A stretch of 64,000 nt of DNA from Akkermansiaceae bacterium. Its GTDB lineage: Bacteria > Verrucomicrobiota > Verrucomicrobiia > Verrucomicrobiales > Akkermansiaceae. Within the stretch, counting starts at the first letter, position 1. Each line of letters starts with the position of its first letter. Location of the stretch: assembly GCA_028822935.1 (NCBI GenBank), contig JAPKCM010000002.1, positions 93,047 to 157,046 of the forward strand. Direction: 5' to 3'. The notes beneath the pieces are model-generated. The model did no database searches. It had not been told where the DNA came from and worked only from the letters and a program-made list of their open reading frames with translations. The position numbers and the translations under genes are program-made. Below are positions 27,906 through 39,000 of this stretch, piece by piece.

Positions 27906-28199
27906 AATTCGAGGAGTTACTATTTCGGTATCGGAAACCACCAGAAATACGGGAAGCCTGCGGAATGGATTCGCACTCTGGGAAAGCGCATTGTCAAACT
28001 CGAGGTGAAGGATTGGGGAGTGAAGGCGGGCTTTTCTAAAATCGGTGCAGGCGATGTCGATTGGCCGGAGATCCGCAAGGCCGTGGTCGAGATCGGTTTC
28101 GCCGGATGGGCCACTGCTGAAGCCTGCGGAGGAAACAAGGAGAGAGTCGCCGAAGTCCTCGCCAATATGCAGAAGCACCTTCTCGGTAAAGCGGAGTGA
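27906..28199 (+). pseudogene. C-terminal fragment of a sugar phosphate isomerase/epimerase
   Basis: The frame opens after TAG at 27903-27905 and has no proper start (a GTG at 28005 is internal). It reads YYFGIGNHQKYGKPAEWIRT, LGKRIVKLEVKDWG, KIGAGDVDWPEIRKAVVEIG and GWATAEACGGNKERVAEVL. These are the last strands of a xylose isomerase-like TIM barrel (AP endonuclease 2 family), about 97 of some 280 residues. It begins 30 bases past the sulfatase stop, so the 5' two thirds were lost at that joint. Confidence 0.75.
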
Positions 28200-28279
28200 C
28201 TGTTGAACGTTGTTCTCCCAAAACCAGACTGGATCTAGCTCAGACAAGAAGTCCCGTCTGATCCGCTCTCCAAGAGCGA

Positions 28280-29005
28280 ATGAGTGCGTTAAAAAACTTT
28301 CAAAATATCATTATTGGCTCGGTTGTCGCGGCAGGCATTGCATTGGGAGGGTTTTTTATCTCGAAGACCCTCTACAACGCGAAGGTGGCACTCAATACGG
28401 CCGAGGCCAAAGGATTGGCGGAACGGCGGGTGCAGGCGGACCGGGCGAACTGGAGCATTGGTTTTTCCGTGAGTGGAAAGAGCCGGGATGAAGTGCCCGA
28501 ACTCTATCGCAAGGCGGAAGGGATTCAGGAGCGGCTGAAGTCGATTCTGAAAGAAAGCGGCTTTGAGGATGGGGAAATTAAAGTGGGAATTATCGACTAC
28601 GGCTCACGTCAGTATCGGAACGAGGACCAGATTTTGACGGATGAGGATCATTTCCTGAATGGTTCTATCAGCGTGGAGACCGATAAGGTCGCGGCGGTGA
28701 CTCCGGCACGTGGGGTGGTGAACAAGCTCATCTCCGAGGGCATCAGCATTACCAATCGGACTCCCAAATACAGCTTTACCGGACTCAATGAGATCAAGCC
28801 GGAAATGCTCCGGGAAGCGACGAAGAATGCTCGCATTGCAGCTAATGAATTTGCCTCGAATGCCCAGGTCGAAGTCGGCGGGATCCGCACGGCCCGCCAA
28901 GGGAGCTTTTTCATCCGGGATGCTGGAAGTGAATCGAGTGATTCTTACAAGATCGAGAAGGACGTGCGCGTCGTGACAACGATTACCTTTTTCTTAACGG
29001 ACTGA
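28280..29005 (+). CDS. SIMPL (DUF541) domain protein with N-terminal membrane anchor
   Basis: A 241-residue protein. One transmembrane helix at about 10-30 (IIIGSVVAAGIALGGFFISK) is followed by a SIMPL/DUF541 domain (about 42-240: GLAERRVQADRANWSIGF, SDSYKIEKDVRVVTTITFF). SIMPL proteins such as BP26 and YggE form periplasmic ring assemblies linked to oxidative stress; a direct enzymatic role is not known. The long N-terminal anchor suggests that the domain faces the periplasm. It stands as a single gene with a hairpin at 29032. Confidence 0.88.
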   Translation: MSALKNFQNIIIGSVVAAGIALGGFFISKTLYNAKVALNTAEAKGLAERRVQADRANWSIGFSVSGKSRDEVPELYRKAEGIQERLKSILKESGFEDGEIKVGIIDYGSRQYRNEDQILTDEDHFLNGSISVETDKVAAVTPARGVVNKLISEGISITNRTPKYSFTGLNEIKPEMLREATKNARIAANEFASNAQVEVGGIRTARQGSFFIRDAGSESSDSYKIEKDVRVVTTITFFLTD

Positions 29006-29031
29006 ACACCTCGAGGTTCATGACACTGAGC

Positions 29032-29064
29032 AGGCCGGGCAGGAAACTGTCCGGCCTTCCTATC
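29032..29064 (+). terminator. terminator-like hairpin after the SIMPL gene
   Basis: GGCCGGGCAG (29033-29042) and CTGTCCGGCC (29047-29056) enclose a GAAA tetraloop with one G-T pair. It is followed by TTCCTATCT, so the T-tract is weak. Confidence 0.65.
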
Positions 29065-29148
29065 TCAAGAGAGGGTTTTTAGGAGGGGAGCTCGAGGCTA
29101 AAGACTTCGGATCCTAGAATCTTTTAGGTTGGTCAACTTTTGAGTGAA

Positions 29149-29203
29149 AGGAGCGGGGACGCTTGTCTCGAACATTTCAGATGGGGGCGAGACGCCCGCT
29201 CCT
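29149..29203. repeat. imperfect palindromic intergenic element
   Basis: GGAGCGGG (29150-29157) is answered by CCCGCTCC (29195-29202), with inner complementary GTCTCG/CGAGAC. The arrangement is unlike a terminator and resembles a dispersed REP-type palindrome. It sits between the SIMPL hairpin and the groEL terminator. Confidence 0.5.
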
Positions 29204-29210
29204 TTGCACG

Positions 29211-29239
29211 AAAAAGCCGGACGGTTTCCCGTCCGGCTT
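29211..29239 (-). terminator. terminator of the dnaK-groES-groEL cluster
   Basis: An 11-bp perfect stem, AAGCCGGACGG (29214-29224) and CCGTCCGGCTT (29229-29239), has a 4-base loop. Read on the minus strand it ends in TTTTTC. It lies 27 bases past the groEL stop. Confidence 0.9.
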
Positions 29240-29265
29240 GTTTAGAATTTCCGCGAAGCGGTCGA

Positions 29266-30915
<1,650 letters not shown>

Positions 30916-30937
30916 TTAAAATTGAGAGTTTAAAGAA

Positions 30938-31231
30938 TTAGTCAGAGAGGACACCGAGGATGTCGGACTGAGTGATGATGAGGAGCTCTTCGCCGTCTAC
31001 TTTGACATCGGTGCCGCCGTATTTGGAGATGAGGACTTTGTCGCCGATTGAAACGTCGAAGACGATGTCTTTGCCGTTTTCGTCAGTTCCGCCGGTGCCG
31101 AGAGTCACGACTTCAGCTTCCTGTGGTTTTTCTTGAGCCGAGTCAGGGAGGACGATGCCGCCTGCGCTGACTGATTCTGCTTCGAGACGCTTCACGAGGA
31201 CGCGGTTTCCGAGTGGTTTGATACTAGCCAT
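30938..31231 (-). CDS. groES: co-chaperonin GroES (Hsp10)
   Basis: A 97-residue protein beginning IKPLGNRVLVKRLEAESVSA, with the mobile loop region GGIVLPDSAQEKPQEAEVVT and the C-terminal EELLIITQSDILG. It caps the GroEL chamber. It lies 52 bases after dnaK; the gap holds a small GCTCC/GGAGC hairpin (31266-31279) that may reduce read-through or set RNA ends. No CIRCE element is seen directly before groES, so transcription from the dnaK promoter is likely. Confidence 0.99.
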   Translation of the reverse strand: MASIKPLGNRVLVKRLEAESVSAGGIVLPDSAQEKPQEAEVVTLGTGGTDENGKDIVFDVSIGDKVLISKYGGTDVKVDGEELLIITQSDILGVLSD

Positions 31232-31283
31232 ATTATTAGGTATTGTTTTTTGTTAGGTTGGTTTTGCTCCGAGTGGAGCGAGA

Positions 31284-33248
<1,965 letters not shown>

Positions 33249-33353
33249 GATAGTAGTCTTTCTTTAAATAGGTTGAGTGATGAATTTGCGTTTCTATTGG
33301 CAGGAGCTGTGCCAGAGGGGGCAAAGCCTTTAACTACGGGGATTTTCGGGGAA

Positions 33354-33425
33354 ACTCGATTAAGCGAGTGCCAAAATGACGCAATGAGATGCTGCGCAGA
33401 ATGACGCAGTGAGACAGGGTGACGC
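33354..33425 (-). promoter_or_regulatory. candidate heat-shock control region upstream of dnaK
   Basis: On the plus strand, ACTC (33354-33357), eight bases, then GAGTGCCAA (33366-33374) resembles a CIRCE operator with one good half-site (8 of 9 to GAGTGCTAA) and a poor one, with spacing 8 instead of 9. Next to it are two 18-base direct repeats, 33372-33389 and 33397-33414 (CAAAATGACGCAATGAGA and CAGAATGACGCAGTGAGA), 16 of 18 identical and 25 bases apart, with a third TGACGC at 33420. The site is about 110 bases before the dnaK start. A role in regulation is inferred. Confidence 0.4.
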
Positions 33426-33609
33426 GGTTGGGGGTTGGCTATTGAGATTCACCGCAGAGACTCGGAGATTTTTTTTGGCATCCTTCTACGCACTACGGCG
33501 GACAAGTGGCTGATGGGCGATACGGCGAATGCCCGTCCTACGGGCGAAGACTTTTTTCTCGCTGCGTAACGCAAATATCCCCAGCCTCGCGAGCGAAGCT
33601 GGGGATAAT
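33426..33609. other. intergenic region with palindromes, dnaK side of tRNA-Glu
   Basis: There is no gene. GCCCGT (33531-33536) and ACGGGC (33540-33545) form a short hairpin in a CG-rich stretch resembling dispersed PVC intergenic repeats. A 9-bp perfect stem, ATCCCCAGC (33577-33585) and GCTGGGGAT (33598-33606), lies directly after the tRNA-Glu 3' end and may be its terminator, although a T-run is lacking. Confidence 0.5.
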
Positions 33610-33684
33610 TGGCAACCCGTAGGGGAGTCGAACCCCTATTGCCAGAATGAAAATCTGGAGTCCTAACCATTAGACGAACGGGTC
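33610..33684 (-). tRNA. tRNA-Glu (TTC anticodon)
   Basis: The minus strand forms a cloverleaf: acceptor GACCCGT with ACGGGTT, anticodon stem CCAGA/TCTGG around TTTTCAT (anticodon TTC), T arm with GTTCGACTC, discriminator G and encoded CCA. Besides decoding GAA/GAG, charged tRNA-Glu feeds tetrapyrrole synthesis in bacteria that use the C5 pathway. It is the neighbour of selA but on the opposite strand. Confidence 0.97.
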
Positions 33685-33819
33685 ACTTATCGTGTTGGAC
33701 GGGTGGGAGTTATAATCGGATGGTCAGGTTGGCAAGAATGTTTTTTGAACTTTTTGAGGAAATAACGACAGTCTCTTTACCTGAGGGCCAATCGGGGCTA
33801 GCTATTTGCCCTCGAAACT

Positions 33820-35190
33820 ATGTCTGATCTGTCTTCTCTCCCTGCTGTCGAAAAGCTTGCGGCAGCCCTTTCTCCCGAGGTGTCTCTGCCGCGTCCTCTC
33901 GTAAATCTTTTCGTAAGGCGTGAAATTCAGACGTTTCGGGAGAAGCTGCTCGCAGAGGAAAGGCATTCGCGGGAAGAGATAGAGGCGTCGATAAAAGAAA
34001 GCCTGCACGCTTTTGAAAATTCCCGCCTCCAGCCCGTGATTAATGCCACCGGCGTCCTGATTCATACGAATTTGGGACGTTCTCCGCTGGGATCTCGTGC
34101 TGCAGGAGCGCTGCAGAAGATCGCCACGGGATACTCGAATCTGGAATTTGATCTCCCTTCCGGCTCCCGCGGGAAGCGGGCCGGCTACCTTGAGACGGCT
34201 CTCGCTTGTCTTTTGGAGACGGAGGCAGCAACGGCGGTGAACAATTGTGCTGCGGCACTTGTCCTTACGCTGCGCACTTTAGTCGCTGATGGGAAAAACG
34301 AAGTCATCGTTTCGCGCTCGGAGCTCGTGGAGATTGGCGGTGGGTTTCGGATTCCGGAGATTCTCGAGACCTCGGGAGCGAAGCTGGTGGAGGTGGGTGC
34401 GACAAATAAGACCCATCTTTATGACTACGAGAAGGCGATCACGGCTCAGACCGCGCTCATTCTAAAAGTCCATCGCTCGAACTTCTACATTGGAGGCTTC
34501 GTGGGTGAGCCTGAGATCCCTGAGATCGCGGAACTCTGCAAGAAGCATGGTTTCCCCCTTGTGGAAGATCTCGGCTCGGGTGCCATGATAAACACGGAAG
34601 ACCTCGCGCCGATCGATCATGAGCCAACCCCGCAGGAGTGTCTCCGTCGGGGAATTGATTTGGTGATTTTCTCCGGGGATAAGCTCCTTGGCGGGCCGCA
34701 GTCGGGGATTATTGGTGGTCGAGCCGACCTCATTGCGGAGATTAAAAAGGAGCCCTTCTTCCGGGCGGTCCGTTGCGATAAGCTCATTCTCACCACGCTC
34801 CAGGAGTCGATTGATCAATATCTCGAGGTGAAAGCAAATCCCGCTTCCAGCGATGTGCCGGTTCTGACTTTCTTGAGAACAAGCACGAAGGATCTCCGGG
34901 ATCGGGCCGAGAAGATCGTGTCCGGTTTCTCTTCCGGGAATGTCGCTGTTTCGATCGAAGATACCCTTGCCAGACCGGGTGGGGGGACGATGCCGCGGGC
35001 TGAGTTTCCCTCGATTGCGCTCAAGCTGGTGCCATCGAATCAATCGGTTTCCAAGCTGGCGAAGAAACTTCGTGTCGGCTCACCTGCCTTGGTGGGTTAC
35101 ACCACCGATGACGCGCTCTTTCTCGATCTGCGGACGATTTTCCCCGCTGATGACGCGTGCGTTGCCAAGGCCCTTGCTCAAGTGCTGTGA
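33820..35190 (+). CDS. selA: L-seryl-tRNA(Sec) selenium transferase SelA
   Basis: A 456-residue protein of the family's usual length. It contains the N-terminal domain and the core motif VINATGVLIHTNLGRSPLGS. The PLP lysine is K288 in IFSGDKLLGGPQSGIIGG, and LVEDLGSGAM precedes it. SelA converts Ser-tRNA(Sec) to Sec-tRNA(Sec) with selenophosphate, in a decameric cytosolic complex. Neither selB, selD nor a tRNA-Sec gene is visible in the window, and no candidate selenoprotein with an in-frame TGA stands out. The next gene starts inside its stop codon (GTGA), which couples a pseudouridine synthase to it. Confidence 0.97.
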   Translation: MSDLSSLPAVEKLAAALSPEVSLPRPLVNLFVRREIQTFREKLLAEERHSREEIEASIKESLHAFENSRLQPVINATGVLIHTNLGRSPLGSRAAGALQKIATGYSNLEFDLPSGSRGKRAGYLETALACLLETEAATAVNNCAAALVLTLRTLVADGKNEVIVSRSELVEIGGGFRIPEILETSGAKLVEVGATNKTHLYDYEKAITAQTALILKVHRSNFYIGGFVGEPEIPEIAELCKKHGFPLVEDLGSGAMINTEDLAPIDHEPTPQECLRRGIDLVIFSGDKLLGGPQSGIIGGRADLIAEIKKEPFFRAVRCDKLILTTLQESIDQYLEVKANPASSDVPVLTFLRTSTKDLRDRAEKIVSGFSSGNVAVSIEDTLARPGGGTMPRAEFPSIALKLVPSNQSVSKLAKKLRVGSPALVGYTTDDALFLDLRTIFPADDACVAKALAQVL

Positions 35191-35882
35191 GAGGATTCAC
35201 GAGACTTGATCGTCTGATCTGGAAATGGCGTGGCTTGGGAAAGCCGCACATCCGCGCAAAGATCGAGGCTGGCGAAGTGAGGGTCAATGGCACCCTCGCC
35301 ACCAGTGGGGCAATGGAGATCGGTAATTTTGATCTTGTCGAGGTGGGCTCTGAAATCGTCCAAAACAGAACGGCTCGCTATGTCATGCTCAATAAGCCGC
35401 AAGGAGTGGTGAGCGCGACGGTGGATGCGGAACATCCCACGGTGGTAAGCCTCGTTGAGGAGGATTGGGCGGATGAACTTCATCTCGCGGGGCGGCTTGA
35501 TCGTTTTACGACCGGGCTCCTTATTATGACCAATGATAGTCGGGTCTCCGAGGCGATCACCGAGCCGGTAAGGAAGGTGGGGAAACGCTATCGGGTGGGC
35601 ACGGATGGGGAGATCACGGCAGAAATGATCGCCCTTTTTGAAAAGGGGATGTGGTTTGCCAAAGAAGAAGTCACTACCGCGCCCGCGCAAGTGGAATTGC
35701 GGGGCTCTTGTGAGTGCCTTCTTACGATTTATGAGGGGAAGAACCATCAGGTGAAGCGGATGTTTGCGCACTTCCAGGTGAAGGTGGTGACATTGCACCG
35801 AGAAGCAGTCGGCGAGCTCGAGCTGGGCGAGCTGACGGAAGGGGAGTGGCGCTTTTTTGATCTAGGGGAGCTAAGAGCCTGA
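35187..35882 (+). CDS. RsuA/RluB-family pseudouridine synthase
   Basis: I start the gene at GTG 35187, which overlaps the selA stop (GTGA) and gives the family opening VRGFTRLDRLIWKWRGL; the frame is open from 35157. An S4 RNA-binding domain (residues 1-60; AKIEAGEVRVNG) is followed by the synthase domain with RYVMLNKPQGVVSA and the catalytic aspartate in LHLAGRLDRFTTGLLIMTND. The late EGKNHQVKRMF matches the RsuA/RluE branch. It modifies a uridine in ribosomal RNA; 16S position 516 (RsuA) is the best guess. At about 231 residues it is of normal length. Confidence 0.92.
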   Translation: MRGFTRLDRLIWKWRGLGKPHIRAKIEAGEVRVNGTLATSGAMEIGNFDLVEVGSEIVQNRTARYVMLNKPQGVVSATVDAEHPTVVSLVEEDWADELHLAGRLDRFTTGLLIMTNDSRVSEAITEPVRKVGKRYRVGTDGEITAEMIALFEKGMWFAKEEVTTAPAQVELRGSCECLLTIYEGKNHQVKRMFAHFQVKVVTLHREAVGELELGELTEGEWRFFDLGELRA

Positions 35883-35968
35883 CTTTTAGAGAAAAGGGCG
35901 TAAAATCCTCTTGCTTTGAGCTTGCCTTAATCTGTCAGACAGACATTTTTAAACCGTTATAAACCAAT

Positions 35969-36796
35969 ATGATGGCTTCTAAATCAATTCTAAGTTTCCT
36001 CCTTTTCTCTGGAGCAGCTCTTGCAACCGCAAATGGCGCTCTGATTGCCTACTATCCTCTTGACGGAGATTTCCTTGATACCTCCGGTAATGGCAATGAT
36101 GGCACCATGTTTGGTGGTGTCTCTTACGCTGGCGATTCCTCTGCCGCGATCGGCGGTGGCCAATCTGCCGTCTTCGACGGAGCTGCGGGCACCTATGGCG
36201 CTGTGAATACCGGACTCGCTGTGAGTGGCAATACCAACTTCACCGTTTCGATGTGGGTCAGAGGAGACGGAACTGCCAACTCAGATGACCGCATTTTCTC
36301 GGAAGGCCAAACAGTAAGCGGCAATCCTCTTTTCAACGTTGGAACTCACAACGGGAGTGCGGATGGCACCGTGGATATCTACATCCGTAACGGTGGAGGG
36401 GGCACAACTCTTAACCATGGTCACTCGCCGGGAACTGCTTTTGACGATAGCTGGCACCACGTTCTCGTCTCCGGAGGAAGTGACGGCCTGCTCGATCTCT
36501 ACATCGACGGCACCTTCGATACAACTTTTGACTACACAAATGTCCCGGCCTTCGCGACTGACACCACCTCCATCGGCGGTGTCCTTCGAGCAGGCGATTG
36601 CTGCAACTTCCTCGGGAGTATCGACGACGTCAGCTTTTGGGATCAAGACCTCAGCGCCAGTGACATTTCCGCTCTTGCAGGTGGTGCCAGCGCCACCTCA
36701 CTCGTTCCAGAGCCCTCATCGGCCCTCTTGAGCCTTGCCGGATTGCTGCTCGCAGTTCGCCGTCGTCGCTTGACGGCCCGACTCACTCTGATTTAA
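35969..36796 (+). CDS. short PEP-CTERM protein with LamG domain
   Basis: A 275-residue exported protein. A signal peptide (ILSFLLFSGAALATANGA) and one LamG domain (about 26-245, ALIAYYPLDGDFLDTSGNGN at its start) are followed by the PEP-CTERM tail: VPEPSSALLSLAGLLLAV, then RRRR and an unusual extra LTARLTLI. The second methionine at 35972 is an equal start. The domain holds a CC pair (AGDCCNFLGSID). It is a near copy of the first LamG domain of the next gene, including a 53-base identical DNA block. It is sorted to the surface by an exosortase. A strong terminator separates it from the next gene. Confidence 0.92.
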   Translation: MMASKSILSFLLFSGAALATANGALIAYYPLDGDFLDTSGNGNDGTMFGGVSYAGDSSAAIGGGQSAVFDGAAGTYGAVNTGLAVSGNTNFTVSMWVRGDGTANSDDRIFSEGQTVSGNPLFNVGTHNGSADGTVDIYIRNGGGGTTLNHGHSPGTAFDDSWHHVLVSGGSDGLLDLYIDGTFDTTFDYTNVPAFATDTTSIGGVLRAGDCCNFLGSIDDVSFWDQDLSASDISALAGGASATSLVPEPSSALLSLAGLLLAVRRRRLTARLTLI

Positions 36797-36811
36797 TTCA
36801 CTGCAATCCAA

Positions 36812-36850
36812 ACGAGTCGGTTGTCTTCCAGCTACCGGCTCGTTTTTTTT
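36812..36850 (+). terminator. rho-independent terminator
   Basis: CGAGTCGGT pairs with ACCGGCTCG (one G-T) across a 12-base loop and is followed by eight T. It lies 15 bases after the PEP-CTERM gene, so the next gene (36870) has little room for a promoter other than within the hairpin region or by read-through. Confidence 0.9.
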
Positions 36851-36869
36851 AAGGCACGACTCACAAATT

Positions 36870-38945
36870 ATGAACTTCTACAAAACATTCCGATCAGGGC
36901 TGCCCGCTGTAGCCTCACTCTTCATCCCCCCCTATTCAGCGAGTGCCGAGCTTGTCGGCTACTGGAAACTGGACGACAACTTTGACGACTCCTCCGGTAA
37001 GGGCAATAATGGTGTTTTCTTTGGCGGCACAACCTACGAAGCCGATACTGCCTCCGTCCTTGCTGGGGGCAAGGCAGTGGCATTTGACGGCCAGGCCGGC
37101 ACATACGGGGCCATCAATTCCGGAACCGGAGGCATGGCGCTCACGTCGCTTCCTTCCTACTCCGTCTCAATGTGGGTCAAGGGAGAAGGAACTGCAAATT
37201 CAGATGATCGCGTGTTCTCGGAGAGTTCCAGCACAGACAACAACCCTCTTTTTAACGTCGGAACTCACAACGGGAGTGCGGATGGCACCGTGGATATCTA
37301 CATCCGTAACGGAGGAGGAGGTGAAACCCTCAACCATGGTCACTCGCCGGGAACTGCTTTTGACAATGACTGGCATCATATTGTGTTCCTTGGCGGATCT
37401 GATAAACAACTGGATCTCTACATTGATGGTGTTTTCGATACGACCTTCGACTATACCAACGTCCCCGATTTCACGCCCGACACCACGACTATCGGCGGTA
37501 TCCTTCGAGCAGGTGATTGCTGCAACTTCCTTGGGAGCATTGATGAAGTCGCGATGTGGGACGGCGATTTGACCCCCGTGGAAATTACCAATCTCGCACT
37601 CGGAACATCCGCCGACAACATCGGCTCGCCTCCGGAAGATTTTGATGATGACGGACTGCCCAATAGTTGGGAAACGGCAAATAGCCTCGACCCCAATGAC
37701 GACGGTTCCGTCAATTCTGACAATGGCCCCGATGGCGATCCCGATTCAGACAATTCCACTAATGCCGAGGAATTCGCCAATGGAACCAATCCCCGTGATG
37801 ATGACTCGGATGATGACGATTTGAACGATGGCGCTGAAGTTCTCGCCGGCACCGATCCTACCAATCCAGATACCGATGGGGATGGACTCAATGATGGCGC
37901 GGAAGGAGCCGTCAATACCAATCCCCTGCTGACAGATACCGACGGTGACGGAATTGGTGACAATGACGAGATGACCAACGGAACGATTCCGACTGATATC
38001 GAGAGCCCGTCTATTGGAGGCTTGCTTAGCGCCTACTGGCCACTCGACAGCACTGACGGCACCATCACTCCGGACGAGGGACCAAATGGTTACCACCTTG
38101 ACCTCATGAACATGGATGCCACGAACTTCATCATTGATGAAGGACGCGCCGCAGCTTCCTTCAATGGTGCTGATACTCTCTTGGCCCGGATTCACTCCGT
38201 GGATGACGATCTCCCCATTAGCCAAAATCCGGCCTACACAATCTCCATGTGGGTCAAGATCACTGGCACAGGTCAAAATGATCTGCGTTTCTTTTCCGAA
38301 GGTTCCACTATCAGCGGTAATCCTCTCCTAAACTTGGGAACCAGAAATAATGGATCAGATGACAGCCTTGATGTCTATCTACGGGATAGTGGCTCTCCCA
38401 ACCACCAGTTTTCGACTGGTACGCCACTCGATGGCACCTGGCGTCACATCGCCTATACCCATAATGATGCCAACCAAAAAATCCAACTCTACCTCGATGG
38501 TGTCCTCGATCGCGAAGATTGGACTTTTAAGGATATTGTCTCCCCGGATCTCGACACCACTTCGATCGGCGGGATCCTTCGGGCGGATCCTTCTCATTGG
38601 GTGGATGGACTTGTCGATGACGTGTCCCTTTGGAAAGGAGTCATGTCCCCCGCCAAGATTGCCGAACTAGCCTCCGGAAAGACGCCCGATGAAATTGCCG
38701 GAACAGCATCGTTTGAAGTCACTTCGATCAACCGCGATGCCGCGGGGAACGTCACCATCACCTGGAATTCCCGCCCGGGCGCTGTCTATGGAGTTTGGGG
38801 CTCCCTTAATCTTGATGAACCTTGGAACGAGCTCGATGACAGCTACGGATCCCAGGGAAACCAAACGAGCTACACCTTGTCTGCGGGAACTCCCTTTCTG
38901 GATCCCGCGATAGAGCCCCGCATCTTTTTCCGGATCACCAAGTAA
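36870..38945 (+). CDS. exported protein with two LamG domains and calcium-binding type-3 repeats
   Basis: A 691-residue protein with signal peptide (about 1-27, AVASLFIPPYSASA). LamG domain 1 occupies 28-250 and copies the neighbouring PEP-CTERM protein. A thrombospondin type-3/EF-hand-like calcium region follows at 255-375 (DFDDDGLPNSWE, NPDTDGDGLNDGAE, LTDTDGDGIGDNDEM). LamG domain 2 is at about 385-605 (LLSAYWPLDSTDG). The C-terminal 80 residues (FEVTSINRDAAGNVTITWNS, RPGAVYGVWGSLNLDEPW) form the verrucomicrobial end domain often seen in such proteins. No PEP-CTERM tail is present. LamG domains usually bind glycans or proteins; the substrate is unknown. Confidence 0.9.
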   Translation: MNFYKTFRSGLPAVASLFIPPYSASAELVGYWKLDDNFDDSSGKGNNGVFFGGTTYEADTASVLAGGKAVAFDGQAGTYGAINSGTGGMALTSLPSYSVSMWVKGEGTANSDDRVFSESSSTDNNPLFNVGTHNGSADGTVDIYIRNGGGGETLNHGHSPGTAFDNDWHHIVFLGGSDKQLDLYIDGVFDTTFDYTNVPDFTPDTTTIGGILRAGDCCNFLGSIDEVAMWDGDLTPVEITNLALGTSADNIGSPPEDFDDDGLPNSWETANSLDPNDDGSVNSDNGPDGDPDSDNSTNAEEFANGTNPRDDDSDDDDLNDGAEVLAGTDPTNPDTDGDGLNDGAEGAVNTNPLLTDTDGDGIGDNDEMTNGTIPTDIESPSIGGLLSAYWPLDSTDGTITPDEGPNGYHLDLMNMDATNFIIDEGRAAASFNGADTLLARIHSVDDDLPISQNPAYTISMWVKITGTGQNDLRFFSEGSTISGNPLLNLGTRNNGSDDSLDVYLRDSGSPNHQFSTGTPLDGTWRHIAYTHNDANQKIQLYLDGVLDREDWTFKDIVSPDLDTTSIGGILRADPSHWVDGLVDDVSLWKGVMSPAKIAELASGKTPDEIAGTASFEVTSINRDAAGNVTITWNSRPGAVYGVWGSLNLDEPWNELDDSYGSQGNQTSYTLSAGTPFLDPAIEPRIFFRITK

Positions 38946-38969
38946 AAGCTCATTTCAATTCAATGATCA

Positions 38970-39000
38970 TCCCGCACCTTGAAAAAGGTGTGGGATTTTA
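38970..39000 (+). terminator. hairpin between convergent genes
   Basis: CCCGCACCTT and AAGGTGTGGG form a 10-bp stem with one wobble and a GAAA-type loop, then ATTTTAAC. It can serve the LamG gene and overlaps the end of the CotH gene on the other strand. Confidence 0.65.

Noticed and set aside
33354..33374. Sigma-54 or sigma-32 promoter reading of the TTGGCACTCGCTTAA text on the minus strand
   Set aside because: The spacing between the GG and GC elements is wrong for sigma-54, and no CTTGAA/CCCCAT pair at 13-14 bases exists for sigma-32.
35157..35186. Longer start for the pseudouridine synthase
   Set aside because: The extra residues are the out-of-frame end of selA; the GTGA overlap at 35187 gives the proper family start.
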